Source: UBA4844 sp050943255 (GTDB lineage Bacteria > Bacillota > Syntrophomonadia > Syntrophomonadales > Syntrophomonadaceae). From it: a stretch of DNA of 64,000 bases. Shown here piece by piece: positions 26,947-36,698 of this stretch. The notes under the pieces are model-generated. The model saw nothing but the letters and a program-made list of their open reading frames with translations, had not been told where the DNA came from and searched no databases. The position numbers and the translations under genes are program-made. How positions within the stretch are numbered: the first letter of the stretch is position 1; each line of letters opens with the position of its first letter. The stretch spans positions 9,181-73,180 of the forward strand of contig JBMNOV010000005.1 of the NCBI GenBank assembly GCA_050943255.1. Reading direction: 5' to 3'.

Positions 26947-28224
26947 TTGAATATTTCGGAGTTAGATAACAAAACTATGCTTGAGCTTTATCAGATTGCC
27001 CGGGATATAAATTTAAGCGGCTATTCCAGGTTGCGAAAAAAGGAACTGGTTTTTGAAATTACCAAGGCCCTTACGCAATCAGATGAGCTATTAGAGGCCC
27101 AGGGAGTACTCGATATAATGCCTGATGGATATGGATTTTTGCGTCCCTTTGCTTATTTACCCAGTCAGGACGACATCTATGTTTCCCCTTCCCAAATTAG
27201 AAAATTTGAGCTACGGACCGGAGATCGAGTAGGAGGCCAAGTAAGGTCCCCTAAAGATAATGAGCGATTTTTTGCGTTGCTAAAAGTACAGAGTGTAAAT
27301 GGCTTTCCCCCAGATGACTCGGTTAAAAGAATTCATTTTGATGCCCTTACTCCGCTTTATCCACGGGAGCGAATTACCCTGGAAACAGCTTCACAGGAAT
27401 TATCAACCCGTATTATAGATTTAGTTGCACCGATAGGTAAGGGGCAGCGTGGACTAATAGTAGCACCTCCCAAAGCAGGTAAGACCATTCTACTACAAAA
27501 AATTGCCCAGGGAATAACAGCTAACCACCCGGAAATGGATGTAATAATACTCTTGGTTGACGAAAGACCTGAGGAAGTTACGGATATGCAAAGGTCAACC
27601 AAGGCGGAAGTTGTCGCATCAACTTTTGATGAACCACCAGAGAACCACGTTAAGGTTACTGATATGGTTTTAGAAAGGGCAAAAAGGCTGGTCGAACATA
27701 AAAAAGATGTAGTAATACTCATGGATAGTGTTACGCGTATGGCCAGGGCCCATAACCTGGTAGTTCCCCCCAGTGGCAGGACATTGTCCGGTGGTATTGA
27801 TCCAGCATCACTGGATAAACCCAAACGATTTTTCGGGGCTGCTCGCAATATTGAAGAAGGCGGTAGTCTAACTATTATTGCAACTGCTCTGGTGGAAACA
27901 GGTTCCCGTATGGATGAGGTAATTTTTGAAGAATTTAAGGGAAGAGGCAATATGGAGCTGGTTTTGGATAGGAAGCTGGCCGAAAGACGTATCTTTCCTG
28001 CTATTGATTTAAAACGTTCAGGCACCCGGAAAGAAGAGCTACTTCTGAGTCAGGAAGAACTAGAATTAACTTGGAACCTGCGTAATACTTTTAATGATTT
28101 TAATCAGGTTGAAACCATGCAGATGATGATTGATACTATGAAAAAGACCCGTTCCAACCAGGATCTCCTACGTGCGGCCCCGCTAGTTTTTGGAAAAAAA
28201 GAATATACCCGTAACAATCATTAA
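26947..28224 (+). CDS. rho: Transcription termination factor Rho
   Basis: Rho is the hexameric RNA helicase that ends transcription of untranslated RNA. An N-terminal Rho-N helix bundle (about 1-45) and a cold-shock-like RNA-binding domain (about 52-125, with DGYGFLRP) precede the ATPase with Walker A in APPKAGKTILL near residue 173 and Walker B in VVILMDSVTR. No long insertion is present. At 425 residues it matches B. subtilis Rho. The start is TTG after AAAGGAG. It keeps the glpX-rho order of Bacillus. Confidence 0.97.
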   Translation: MNISELDNKTMLELYQIARDINLSGYSRLRKKELVFEITKALTQSDELLEAQGVLDIMPDGYGFLRPFAYLPSQDDIYVSPSQIRKFELRTGDRVGGQVRSPKDNERFFALLKVQSVNGFPPDDSVKRIHFDALTPLYPRERITLETASQELSTRIIDLVAPIGKGQRGLIVAPPKAGKTILLQKIAQGITANHPEMDVIILLVDERPEEVTDMQRSTKAEVVASTFDEPPENHVKVTDMVLERAKRLVEHKKDVVILMDSVTRMARAHNLVVPPSGRTLSGGIDPASLDKPKRFFGAARNIEEGGSLTIIATALVETGSRMDEVIFEEFKGRGNMELVLDRKLAERRIFPAIDLKRSGTRKEELLLSQEELELTWNLRNTFNDFNQVETMQMMIDTMKKTRSNQDLLRAAPLVFGKKEYTRNNH

Positions 28225-28316
28225 AAAAAGTGAATAAAAGCCTCAATTCTGGTTAAGAATAAAGGATGGCGAGCCATTTATTCTTTTGCCCGCCAGAAAG
28301 AGGTGAAAAAGTTAAT

Positions 28317-29162
28317 ATGAGGTGGATAAGTACACTAGTATTGTGCACCTTATTATGGTGTATAGTGTGTAGTCCTGTTAATGCCGCATTAAGTCAGGCT
28401 CGGTTTTTTCCTTGTATCGAAGGAATCGAGTCAAATAAAGGGACAACCAGGTACTACTCTGTACAATCAGGTGATAACTTGTGGAATATATCCCGGAAAT
28501 TTGGCATTGGTTTGCGGACTTTAATGGTTAGCAATAGCCTTAATGAAAGAAGTGTTCTAAAAGTCGGTCAAAGGTTAATAATACCTTCGGGGCAACAAGA
28601 AGTGCATATTATTAAACAAGGTGAAACGTTCTGGGATATTGCACGCCATTACAACATCAAGCTGGACGAGTTAGAGAAACTTAATCCAGATAAAAAAGCC
28701 CATAACCTTAAAATAGGGGAAAAGATTAATTTACCCCGGGGGGTAAATGGCCCGGTTGTAGCTGCCAATACTATTCAGCCTTCCCGTAGTGTGTTCTCAC
28801 GCTTCTCTTGGCCTATCAAGGGATCGATCACCTCAAGTTTTGGGTCGCGTAGTTCAGGATTTCACCACGGATTAGACATAGCTGGAAATTTAGGAGATGC
28901 AGTTAGGGCTTCAGCTGGCGGAGTGATATCTTATATTGGATATAAAGCGGTTTATGGAAATACGGTAATAATTGATCACTCTAATGACATGCAAACCTTA
29001 TACGCTCATCTTAATAGTATTCTAGTCAGCCCAGGAGATAGAGTTGCTGGCGGAACACTTATAGGGACAGTCGGTAACACCGGGCGTAGCACCGGTCCCC
29101 ACCTGCATTTTGAAGTCAGACGAGACAACAAAGCCTATGATCCATTAACATATTTGCGCTAA
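28317..29162 (+). CDS. Secreted LysM-M23 peptidoglycan endopeptidase
   Basis: A signal peptide (about 1-24, ending VNA) precedes two LysM repeats (YYSVQSGDNLWNISRKFG and HIIKQGETFWDIARHYN) that bind glycan, then a C-terminal M23/LytM domain with zinc ligands in HHGLDIAG and TGPHLHFEVR and the YAHL motif. It should cut peptide cross-links outside the membrane. I chose the ATG at 28317, since AGAGGTG precedes it; the frame opens at 28266. It ends at a strong terminator and is transcribed after rho. Confidence 0.92.
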   Translation: MRWISTLVLCTLLWCIVCSPVNAALSQARFFPCIEGIESNKGTTRYYSVQSGDNLWNISRKFGIGLRTLMVSNSLNERSVLKVGQRLIIPSGQQEVHIIKQGETFWDIARHYNIKLDELEKLNPDKKAHNLKIGEKINLPRGVNGPVVAANTIQPSRSVFSRFSWPIKGSITSSFGSRSSGFHHGLDIAGNLGDAVRASAGGVISYIGYKAVYGNTVIIDHSNDMQTLYAHLNSILVSPGDRVAGGTLIGTVGNTGRSTGPHLHFEVRRDNKAYDPLTYLR

Positions 29163-29171
29163 AGCATCCCC

Positions 29172-29200
29172 AAGCTCCCGGCTAAGCGGGGGCTTTTTTT
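29172..29200 (+). terminator. Rho-independent terminator
   Basis: A GC-rich 8- to 9-base stem around the loop GCTAAG is followed by seven T residues, just after the M23 peptidase gene. Confidence 0.85.
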
Positions 29201-29305
29201 ATGCCTGGAATTAGTATAGGCTATATAATATAAACAAAAGCTGATTAAAAATATTCACTCAATTATGGGTAAAAAGCTTAATACTAAATTAGGAAGGTTA
29301 ACAAC

Positions 29306-30556
29306 TTGTTTTTAACACTTTTTGCAAATAACAGGGGAGAGGTTTTGGAATACCCCGGCATGAAGATGCTTGGACGCAGCGGGTTGGATTGGGTGGTGCC
29401 TGACAAAAGTGAAATGATACCTTTACCCAAGGGAGCTTCACTGGTAAATGTACCTGAATGCATACCGGTTGGGCTTAACCTTAAGGATAAGCTAACCTGT
29501 TGTAAAAGCGACCCAGCTCATAATGAACCTATACAGGCTGTTGCTGCCCTACTTCCACAAGGTTATACTCGTACCCTTATGCCTGCCTGTGTAAAATATA
29601 GACAGGACAGTCAGCTTCCTTTGCTAGGATATGCGGCAGTAGGGCTTAAGAATGAAAAAATATATGTAGCAGCGCTCAAAAGCGATTTCCATCGAAAGTG
29701 GCATCCGATTAACTACAATACGGATGGCTTACCAGCACGGATTGCAAGAACACTAAAAAAATACCCTGAAAATCGTATATTTAGGCAATTAGCCCGTTGT
29801 TCCTTAGAATATAGTTGTTTTACGGCACAAAATATTTTTTACCAGCGTTGGGAGGGGGGGATACCTACCATGCCCAAGTGTAATGCCAATTGTATTGGAT
29901 GTATATCGGAAAGCCATCTTAATACAGCATCACCCCAGCATCGTTTGGATTTTATCCCTGATGTAAATGAGATAGTTCAAGTTGGTTTAGAACATCTAAA
30001 ATATGCCAGGGGAGGTATAATAAGTTTTGGGCAGGGGTGTGAAGGTGAACCATCTCTTAATGCTGATAGGCTAGCCGAGGCAATTAAAATTACTAGGAAT
30101 CAAACCTTAAAGGGAACTATTAATATAAATACCAATGCAGGTTATTACCAAGGTATTAAAAAAATTTGTGATGCGGGGTTAGATTCAATGAGGGTTACTA
30201 TATTTTCATGTAACGAAAATAATTATTCGGCTTACCATCGACCAATAAGTTATACATTAAGAGATGTAGAGAGTTCAATTAATTACGCCAAAGATAGTGG
30301 AATTAAGGTAGCCATAAACCTTCTTACTTTCCCCGGATTTACTGACCGCGAAGAAGAAATTGATGCTTTGCTGGCATTTTTGCGAGACAATCGTATAGAT
30401 ATGGTTCAGTTACGCAACCTCAATATTGATCCCGATTATTTAACTAATAGCTTTCCTGGGGATAGCGGAATAGGTATTCCAAATTTCATAGGTTTATTAA
30501 AAAATGAATTACCAGGTTTAGAAATTGGTTCGTACAGCCACCCAGTAGGCCAATAA
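29306..30556 (+). CDS. Radical SAM protein of unknown function
   Basis: The cluster motif CNANCIGC (CX3CX2C) lies near residue 192, unusually far from the N terminus. After it follow elements of a radical SAM barrel such as SFGQGCEGEPSL and INTNAGYY. The first 185 residues form a separate domain with a Cys pair (TCCKSD) and a further Cys in LMPACVKY; I cannot assign it. The start is TTG after AGGAAGG. It stands alone between two terminator-bounded units. It could modify RNA, protein or a cofactor; no substrate partner is evident nearby. Confidence 0.8.
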   Translation: MFLTLFANNRGEVLEYPGMKMLGRSGLDWVVPDKSEMIPLPKGASLVNVPECIPVGLNLKDKLTCCKSDPAHNEPIQAVAALLPQGYTRTLMPACVKYRQDSQLPLLGYAAVGLKNEKIYVAALKSDFHRKWHPINYNTDGLPARIARTLKKYPENRIFRQLARCSLEYSCFTAQNIFYQRWEGGIPTMPKCNANCIGCISESHLNTASPQHRLDFIPDVNEIVQVGLEHLKYARGGIISFGQGCEGEPSLNADRLAEAIKITRNQTLKGTININTNAGYYQGIKKICDAGLDSMRVTIFSCNENNYSAYHRPISYTLRDVESSINYAKDSGIKVAINLLTFPGFTDREEEIDALLAFLRDNRIDMVQLRNLNIDPDYLTNSFPGDSGIGIPNFIGLLKNELPGLEIGSYSHPVGQ

Positions 30557-30655
30557 AAAATTTATAACATCCTGTTTTATATTGAAAGTGCTTTTTATAG
30601 ATAATACTTTACCTTTGATAAGGGAGAAAAATAAACTAAAGGAGTAGGGGAGAAC

Positions 30656-31633
30656 TTGGATAAGAAAGGACCATACACAGTTAAAGAACTCAAAAATCTT
30701 TCAACTGGTACACAGTTTTGGGGCAAGTATTTAATTCTTGAGAAGACCTCGCGCAAAATTAAAGATGGTCGCGATCTTATTAATCTCAGGCTGGGTGATT
30801 CCAGCGGAGAAGTAAATGCAGTCGTATGGGATAATTGTAAGGTAACGGGGGAGATAACAAGCGGGGCGGTTATTGGCCTGCTAGCTGATTTAGGTCTTTA
30901 TAACAACCGCCTTCAGGTCACTGCTAAGCGTATTAAGATACTGGAGGAGGAATCCTTTGCTTATCTAAGAAAACCAGATGTAAATGTTAATAACCTGATA
31001 GAGGATTTTAACTGTATTCTTGAATCTATAGCTGATCCTTATTTAAAGGAACTACTGCAGCGGGTATTTAGCCCCGAAATTAAAGCTTTTTTCTTCCGGT
31101 CACCGGCAGCCAAAAAAATTCATCATAACTATAGTGCTGGTTTATTAGAACATACACTTGGAGTAGCTCGGCTCTGCCTAAGGGTCTCTGGTGTTTATCC
31201 TGAACTTAATAAAGATCTTTTACTTACCGGAGCCCTTTTACATGATATTGGCAAGTTAAGCGAATTAAAACTGGAAGTGGTTCCCGAATATACCAATGAG
31301 GGGAGACTTATAGGACACATTGTTATGGGTAGTGAACTCATTACCAGGCAAATTAATGAAGTACGGGCAGCAGGGTTATCTTTTCCCGAAAAACTGGAAT
31401 GGATGTTAAAGCACATGATTTTAAGTCATCATGGCAGCCTCGAATTTGGGTCACCAGTAATTCCTTTATTTCCGGAGGCCTTTGTTCTGTATATGATGGA
31501 TAACCTTGATGCTAAGCTTTTTGTTTTTAAAGAAAAGATCAACGAGAATACCGGTGAGGATGAATTTTTTACGAACTATGATAGTTTCTTTGGACAGAAT
31601 TTTTTTACCTACCGCTACCAGGGGGATAGTTAA
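30656..31633 (+). CDS. YhaM-like 3'-5' exoribonuclease (OB-fold plus HD domain)
   Basis: An OB-fold (about residues 10-105, with INLRLGDSSGEVNAVVWD) binds nucleic acid, and a C-terminal HD phosphohydrolase domain carries LLEHTLGVA, ALLHDIGKL and LSHHGSLEFG. This order and the 325-residue length match YhaM (CBF1), a Gram-positive exonuclease acting on RNA ends. The start is TTG after GTAGGGGAG. The DUF1287 gene follows 24 bases later. Confidence 0.88.
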   Translation: MDKKGPYTVKELKNLSTGTQFWGKYLILEKTSRKIKDGRDLINLRLGDSSGEVNAVVWDNCKVTGEITSGAVIGLLADLGLYNNRLQVTAKRIKILEEESFAYLRKPDVNVNNLIEDFNCILESIADPYLKELLQRVFSPEIKAFFFRSPAAKKIHHNYSAGLLEHTLGVARLCLRVSGVYPELNKDLLLTGALLHDIGKLSELKLEVVPEYTNEGRLIGHIVMGSELITRQINEVRAAGLSFPEKLEWMLKHMILSHHGSLEFGSPVIPLFPEAFVLYMMDNLDAKLFVFKEKINENTGEDEFFTNYDSFFGQNFFTYRYQGDS

Positions 31634-31657
31634 AGAAAGTTGAACTAAGGAGCCATA

Positions 31658-32344
31658 ATGAGGAGAGTAGGATTTAAGCAATTTATAGTGGGGACTCTTA
31701 TTTTAGCATTTTTGTTAGTGATTTATCACGAGTTTATTGGTAGGGTAGCGATAGAGCCTTTTAATCCTGGCTCCAGGGTTGAAGTACCATTATTAATTAG
31801 TCCACAGGATCAGAATGCTAATCAAATACCTGATGCCATAGATCTAGTAAATGGAGCCCGCCGTGAAGTTGAACGGGGGACCATTTATGATGCCTCATAC
31901 TATGCAAAAGGCTACCCGCCTGAGGGTAGGGGTGCGTGTACTGATGTAATATGGCGGGCTTTTAGAGAGGCTGGCTATGATTTAAAAGCTATGCTGGATG
32001 AAGATATTAAGGCTAACCCCGAGGTGTATGGGTCGACTGGAGAAAATCCAGATCCAGCGATTGACTTCCGTCGGGTAAAAAACCTGCAGGTGTTTTTTAG
32101 TTGTTATGGGCAGGAGTTAACTAGTGAAGTAATTGAAAGGAATATTGAGAACCTTAAACAATGGCAACCGGGAGATATAGTAATTTTTGCTTCACCATAT
32201 GAGCATATTGGAGTTGTTTCTGACCAGCGTCTGAAAAATGGAATACCTTTGGTAATACACAACGGTGGCCCCCGGGCCAGTGAAACTAATGCCTTGCAGC
32301 TTTGGCCAAGCCCCATACTTTACCATTTCCGCTTATTACAATAA
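31658..32344 (+). CDS. DUF1287 (YijF-like) exported protein
   Basis: A single N-terminal membrane segment (about 8-25) is followed by a DUF1287 domain, thought to resemble NlpC/P60 amidases. The likely nucleophile Cys94 is in GRGACTDVIWRAF, and a histidine follows in YEHIGVVSD. HNGGPRASE is a further conserved block. It should act outside the membrane, but the substrate is unknown. It lies 24 bases after the yhaM-like gene and shares its transcript. Confidence 0.85.
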   Translation: MRRVGFKQFIVGTLILAFLLVIYHEFIGRVAIEPFNPGSRVEVPLLISPQDQNANQIPDAIDLVNGARREVERGTIYDASYYAKGYPPEGRGACTDVIWRAFREAGYDLKAMLDEDIKANPEVYGSTGENPDPAIDFRRVKNLQVFFSCYGQELTSEVIERNIENLKQWQPGDIVIFASPYEHIGVVSDQRLKNGIPLVIHNGGPRASETNALQLWPSPILYHFRLLQ

Positions 32345-32361
32345 TGTTGCCTTGAATTTTC

Positions 32362-32390
32362 TTGTAATTTGTTTTTTTTCTTGATATAAT
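32362..32390 (+). promoter_or_regulatory. SigA-type promoter of rpmE
   Basis: TTGTAA (32362-32367), a 17-base T-rich spacer and TATAAT (32385-32390) form a strong promoter, with a leader of about 70 bases before rpmE. Confidence 0.75.
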
Positions 32391-32469
32391 TTTCTTTGCG
32401 GTTTTAATAAAAATCATTATGTATATAGATTTTTAAAAGAACCCCTAAAGTGAGGTGAAAAATTTTAAA

Positions 32470-32673
32470 ATGAAGGAAAATATACATCCCAAGTACCAAA
32501 TTACCACAGCTAGGTGTGCTTGTGGTAATGAGTTTCAAGTTGGGTCAACCAAGGAGAACTTAAGAGTAGAGGTTTGCTCTAAGTGTCACCCCTTCTATAC
32601 AGGAAACAAAAACAGGGTTGTCGATACTACCGGAAGAGTCGACAGGTTTAAGAAAAAGTACGGATTACAGTAA
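32470..32673 (+). CDS. rpmE: Ribosomal protein bL31, zinc-binding form
   Basis: bL31 links the two ribosomal subunits at the central protuberance bridge. All four zinc-type cysteines are present (RCACGNEF and VCSKCHPFYTG). I chose the ATG at 32470 (67 residues), the normal length; an upstream GTG at 32455 overlaps the ribosome binding site GAGGTG. The gene has its own promoter and terminator. It follows rho at a distance, as in B. subtilis, with four extra genes in between. Confidence 0.95.
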   Translation: MKENIHPKYQITTARCACGNEFQVGSTKENLRVEVCSKCHPFYTGNKNRVVDTTGRVDRFKKKYGLQ

Positions 32674-32676
32674 CTG

Positions 32677-32706
32677 ATAGCAGGGCATTGACTCTGCTAT
32701 TTTTTT
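32677..32706 (+). terminator. Rho-independent terminator after rpmE
   Basis: A 7-base stem (32677-32683 with 32694-32700) is followed by six T residues. Confidence 0.8.
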
Positions 32707-32759
32707 AGGTTGCTATAACAATTGCCATAATTGCACTAGAAATTATTAAGGTGGTATAA

Positions 32760-33653
32760 ATGAGCGATATGGTACAGTATGGTGGTATGGCTGTTATCGA
32801 GGGAGTAATGATGCGGGGACCGGAAAGGATAGCGATAGCTGTACGTAAGCCTGATGGTAGTATTGAACTGGAAGAAGAAGCAGTATCGAACCTGCCATTG
32901 CGTTATCCTTTTTTAAAATGGCCTTTACTGCGTGGGACTTATGTATTAATTGATTCGATGATAATCGGTATTCATAATCTTAATAAATCGGCTAATATGT
33001 CCTTAGCTGAGGATGAAGAAGAATTAACCACCAGGGAAATGGTAATTACCGGTTTGCTGGCTTTTCTCCTAGCAGTTTTATTTTTCGTCGTTATTCCTAC
33101 TGCCATTGTTCATTATACAAGCGGATTCATCGGGGGTATTGTAGCCCAGAATATAGTGGAAGGTATTATTAGAATTATCTTTTTTTTGGTTTATGTATGG
33201 AGTATTGGGCGTATGCAGGAAATTGAGCGAGTATTTATGTATCATGGTGCTGAGCATAAATCAATTCTTACTTATGAGGCTGGAGAAGAACTTAAGGTGG
33301 AGAATACCCGTAAGTATACTACCCTACATCCCCGCTGCGGTACCAGTTTTCTAATTATCGTTTTAGTAATATCTATTTTGGTATTCGCTCTGCTAGGCGA
33401 GGGTAATATTTTTTACCGTATATGGTCTAGAATTGTAGTCCTGCCGGTTATTGCAGGAGTTAGTTATGAGTTACTTAAACTAAGTGGAAGATATTACCAT
33501 AAGTACTGGGTGCGCATTTTAACAGCTCCAGGGCTCTTTCTTCAGAAGCTTACTACTAGAGAACCGGATGATAGTCAAATAGAAGTAGCTCTTGAAGCCT
33601 TAAAAGCAGTTCTTGCGGAGAAAAAGGATAATATAACCCCAAGTGGAGCTTAG
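32760..33653 (+). CDS. DUF1385 (YqhQ-like) membrane protein
   Basis: The start YGGMAVIEGVMMRGPERIA and the block MYHGAEHKSILTYE...HPRCGTSF define the DUF1385/YqhQ family. Four or more hydrophobic segments lie between about residues 95 and 260. The function is unknown; in many Clostridia the gene lies next to prfA and prmC, as here, which suggests a link to translation. The ATG follows a weak AAGGTGG. prfA starts 28 bases downstream. Confidence 0.9.
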   Translation: MSDMVQYGGMAVIEGVMMRGPERIAIAVRKPDGSIELEEEAVSNLPLRYPFLKWPLLRGTYVLIDSMIIGIHNLNKSANMSLAEDEEELTTREMVITGLLAFLLAVLFFVVIPTAIVHYTSGFIGGIVAQNIVEGIIRIIFFLVYVWSIGRMQEIERVFMYHGAEHKSILTYEAGEELKVENTRKYTTLHPRCGTSFLIIVLVISILVFALLGEGNIFYRIWSRIVVLPVIAGVSYELLKLSGRYYHKYWVRILTAPGLFLQKLTTREPDDSQIEVALEALKAVLAEKKDNITPSGA

Positions 33654-33680
33654 AGCCCATAATGTCAGGAGGTATAATAG

Positions 33681-34748
33681 ATGCTGCATAAGCTACAAAG
33701 TCTTGAAGAAAAGTATGAAGAACTTACTGAACAGTTAAGCCAACCGGAAGTAATATCTGACCAAAGCAAATTCCAAAAATACGCTAAGGCTCATGCTGAT
33801 CTAAGCGAAATAGTCACTAGATATAGGGAATATAAAGGATTACTTGAGCAAACTAAAGACACCCAGGAAATGCTAAAAGAGGAACAAGACAGCGACTTTA
33901 AAGAGATGCTTTTAGAAGAAATAGAAACTCTTTCGGAAAAAAGAAAAGAGGTTGAACTAGAATTAAAGGTATTACTATTGCCGCGTGACCCTAATGATGA
34001 AAAGAGTGTAATTATGGAAATACGTGCAGGTACTGGGGGAGAAGAAGCTGCTCTTTTTGCTGGTGACTTATTTCGTATGTACTCACGTTATGCCGAATTA
34101 CAGGGCTGGAAGATAGATATTATGGATTCCCACTATACTGATATTGGTGGCATTAAGGAGATTACTTTTGTAGTTGATGGACAGGGAGCATATAGCAAGC
34201 TTAAGTTTGAATCAGGCGTTCACCGGGTGCAAAGGGTTCCAAGTACTGAGTCAGGCGGGAGGATTCATACATCAGCAGCTACGGTAGCTGTATTGCCGGA
34301 AGCAGAAGAAGTAGAAATAGATATTGATCCAAATGAGATTCGGGTAGATGTATATTGCTCCAGTGGTCCCGGGGGGCAGTCGGTTAATACTACCCAGTCA
34401 GCCGTACGTATTACTCATATTCCTACTGGTTTAGTGGTAACCTGCCAAGATGAAAAATCACAGCATAAGAACAAAGCCAAGGCTTTGCGGGTATTGCGCG
34501 CACGGCTTAAGGAGATTAAAGAAGCGGAACAAAGTGCTGAAATGGCAGGTACTCGCAGGAGTCAGATCGGTAGTGGTGATCGAAGTGAGCGGATCCGAAC
34601 TTATAATTTCCCGCAGGGGCGAGTAAGTGACCATCGTATAAACTTGACTCTGCATAAATTGGATCTAATTCTGACAGGGCAATTACATGAGCTTATTGAA
34701 GCGTTAATAGCCAATGATCAGGCTGAACGTCTAAAACAGGTGGATTAG
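33681..34748 (+). CDS. prfA: Peptide chain release factor 1
   Basis: RF1 ends translation at UAA and UAG. The GGQ motif in SSGPGGQSVNTTQS (near residue 231) triggers hydrolysis, and GVHRVQRVPSTESGGRIHTS contains the stop-codon reading loop of RF1 type, here P-S-T. At 355 residues it is standard. The ATG follows AGGAGG. prmC, whose product methylates this GGQ glutamine, begins 2 bases after the stop. Confidence 0.97.
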   Translation: MLHKLQSLEEKYEELTEQLSQPEVISDQSKFQKYAKAHADLSEIVTRYREYKGLLEQTKDTQEMLKEEQDSDFKEMLLEEIETLSEKRKEVELELKVLLLPRDPNDEKSVIMEIRAGTGGEEAALFAGDLFRMYSRYAELQGWKIDIMDSHYTDIGGIKEITFVVDGQGAYSKLKFESGVHRVQRVPSTESGGRIHTSAATVAVLPEAEEVEIDIDPNEIRVDVYCSSGPGGQSVNTTQSAVRITHIPTGLVVTCQDEKSQHKNKAKALRVLRARLKEIKEAEQSAEMAGTRRSQIGSGDRSERIRTYNFPQGRVSDHRINLTLHKLDLILTGQLHELIEALIANDQAERLKQVD

Positions 34749-34749
34749 T

Positions 34750-35625
34750 TTGCATAGCTGGACTATAAACGAATTATTGGCATGGACTACTGACTATTTT
34801 AATAGTAAAAAAATTAGAGAAGCCCGAATGGAAGCGGAAGTTTTATTGGCCCGGGTTTTGGGAAAAGACCGGGTCTATTTATATACTCATTATGATGCTC
34901 CAGTTAATCAACATGAAAGGGCGATGTTTCGGGAATATGTAAAAAGAAGAGCCCAAAATGAGCCTCTAGCATATATTACCGGAACTCGAGAATTTATGTC
35001 TCTGGAGTTTAAGGTTAACCCGGACGTATTAATACCACGTCCCGAAACAGAGTTAATTGTTGAAGAGGTTATTGAACTTTTTGCGGGGAAAACTTGTTCA
35101 ATTTGTGATATAGGAACAGGCTCAGGGGCCATAGCTATCAGTCTTGCCCATTATCTACCTCAGGCTAAAGTATTTGCCAGTGATATTTCGGCTATGGCTC
35201 TAGCAACAGCTCGGGATAATGCAGCACGGCTGCAGGCAAAAGTAGAATTTAGAGAAGGGGACTTACTTTCACCCTTTTTAGATATAATACATGAATTTGA
35301 TTTGATAGTGGCTAATTTGCCTTATATAAGTGCTGATGAATATTGTTGCCTAGATCCAGGGGTAAAGGATTATGAACCAGCACTGGCACTAATGGCACCT
35401 GGTGATGGGCTGGATATTTATCGCCGCCTGGTAGGCCAAGCCCATCAACTAGCCCAAGAAGGTACCTATATTATTTTAGAAATTGGTTATAATCAGGGCC
35501 AAAGTGCCTTGCAGATGATGTCGGAATGGGAAAATGTTAAATTAATTAATGATCTGGCCGGACGGACTCGATTAATACAGGCTAGAAAGGAAAGGCCTAG
35601 TGAAAACAAGGTATTGGAAAATTGA
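34750..35625 (+). CDS. prmC: Release factor glutamine N5-methyltransferase
   Basis: PrmC methylates the GGQ glutamine of RF1 and RF2 using SAM. The SAM site ICDIGTGSGAIAISLA and the catalytic NLPY in IVANLPYIS (the family form is NPPY or NLPY) are visible after an N-terminal helical domain (about 1-75) with YITGTREFMSLEF. Length is 291 residues. The start is TTG immediately after prfA. Its end overlaps tsaC by 26 bases. Confidence 0.95.
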   Translation: MHSWTINELLAWTTDYFNSKKIREARMEAEVLLARVLGKDRVYLYTHYDAPVNQHERAMFREYVKRRAQNEPLAYITGTREFMSLEFKVNPDVLIPRPETELIVEEVIELFAGKTCSICDIGTGSGAIAISLAHYLPQAKVFASDISAMALATARDNAARLQAKVEFREGDLLSPFLDIIHEFDLIVANLPYISADEYCCLDPGVKDYEPALALMAPGDGLDIYRRLVGQAHQLAQEGTYIILEIGYNQGQSALQMMSEWENVKLINDLAGRTRLIQARKERPSENKVLEN

Positions 35626-36586
35626 TCCGGTACATCCTCAGCCGGATATAATAAGTAAGGCTGCAAGACTGTTAAAGGATTTTGAGTTAGTAGCATTTCC
35701 TACCGAGACAGTATATGGTTTAGGAGCTCTGGCTAATTCCAGCCAGGCAGTTCAAAAAATATTTATAGCTAAAGGCAGATCAAACCGGAATCCCCTACTG
35801 GTACATGTAAGTAATATTGACCAGGTTGAGAGTATAGTCAGAGAAATACCGGCTTCGGCCAAATTATTAATGGAGTATTTTTGGCCGGGACCTTTATCAA
35901 TAATCCTGCCTGCTCGGGAGGAGGTTCCTTCCTTAGTCCGGGGAGGAAAAGATAATGTGGGTTTACGCATGCCTTCACATCCGGTAGCCTTAGCTCTTAT
36001 TGATAAGGTTGGACCTATAGCTGCTCCTAGTGCTAATCTTTCGGGTCGACCCAGTCCCCTTAATGCCCTGCATGTTAGAGCTGATCTAGATGGCAAGATA
36101 GCAGCTGTCTTAGATGCTGGTAAGACTGGGATAGGATTAGAGTCTACCTTAGTTGAGTACGATAATGATTATTACCGGGTATTGCGCTTGGGGGGATTGC
36201 CCTTGACAGATTTACAAAACGTAATTGGTAATAAGCTGGTGATTGCCTCTAATCATAGTGACGACCTGCCTCACTATCAAACGACATCTCGGGTTATTGT
36301 CTGCCAGGACAATCAGGAATTCGTAGACCTACAGGAATATTACCAACAGGAGAAAAAAAAGTTTGCTATTGTATGGAATAACACCAAGCATCATATAATT
36401 AACTATTCGGTTCCTATTTTTGAGCTGGGCATGGACAACCATAATAGTAATCTTTATTCTATTTTGCGGGAGGCTGAGCAAATGGGATGTGAGTTTCTCT
36501 TGTTTGCACCCTTGTCTGAAGATTTGGGAAAAATAAATCCTACTCTATTGGACCGAATTAAGAGAGCAAGTAAAAATTTTTTATAA
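35600..36586 (+). CDS. tsaC: Threonylcarbamoyl-AMP synthase, long Sua5 form
   Basis: The enzyme makes threonylcarbamoyl-AMP from threonine, bicarbonate and ATP for t6A37 modification of tRNA. The YrdC core (about 20-205) shows VAFPTETVYGLGA, KGRSNRNPLLVH and AAPSANLSGRPSP. A further C-terminal Sua5 domain (about 225-325) makes it the long form, equivalent to ywlC of B. subtilis. The start is GTG inside the end of prmC after GAAAGG. It belongs to the prfA-prmC operon. Confidence 0.94.
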   Translation: MKTRYWKIDPVHPQPDIISKAARLLKDFELVAFPTETVYGLGALANSSQAVQKIFIAKGRSNRNPLLVHVSNIDQVESIVREIPASAKLLMEYFWPGPLSIILPAREEVPSLVRGGKDNVGLRMPSHPVALALIDKVGPIAAPSANLSGRPSPLNALHVRADLDGKIAAVLDAGKTGIGLESTLVEYDNDYYRVLRLGGLPLTDLQNVIGNKLVIASNHSDDLPHYQTTSRVIVCQDNQEFVDLQEYYQQEKKKFAIVWNNTKHHIINYSVPIFELGMDNHNSNLYSILREAEQMGCEFLLFAPLSEDLGKINPTLLDRIKRASKNFL

Positions 36587-36698
36587 ATGTAAAAGATGAA
36601 TTCTGATTATCAACTAAGCTATTAATTTTACTGTAAGTGTTTTTTATATATCAGGTATTAATAATAACCACAAATTATTAATTTTTAGGAGTATAATT

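Noticed and set aside
27357..28025. Open frame of 222 codons antisense to rho
   Set aside because: It lies fully inside rho, is Ser-rich without recognisable motifs, and has no ribosome binding site. It looks like a shadow of codon usage.
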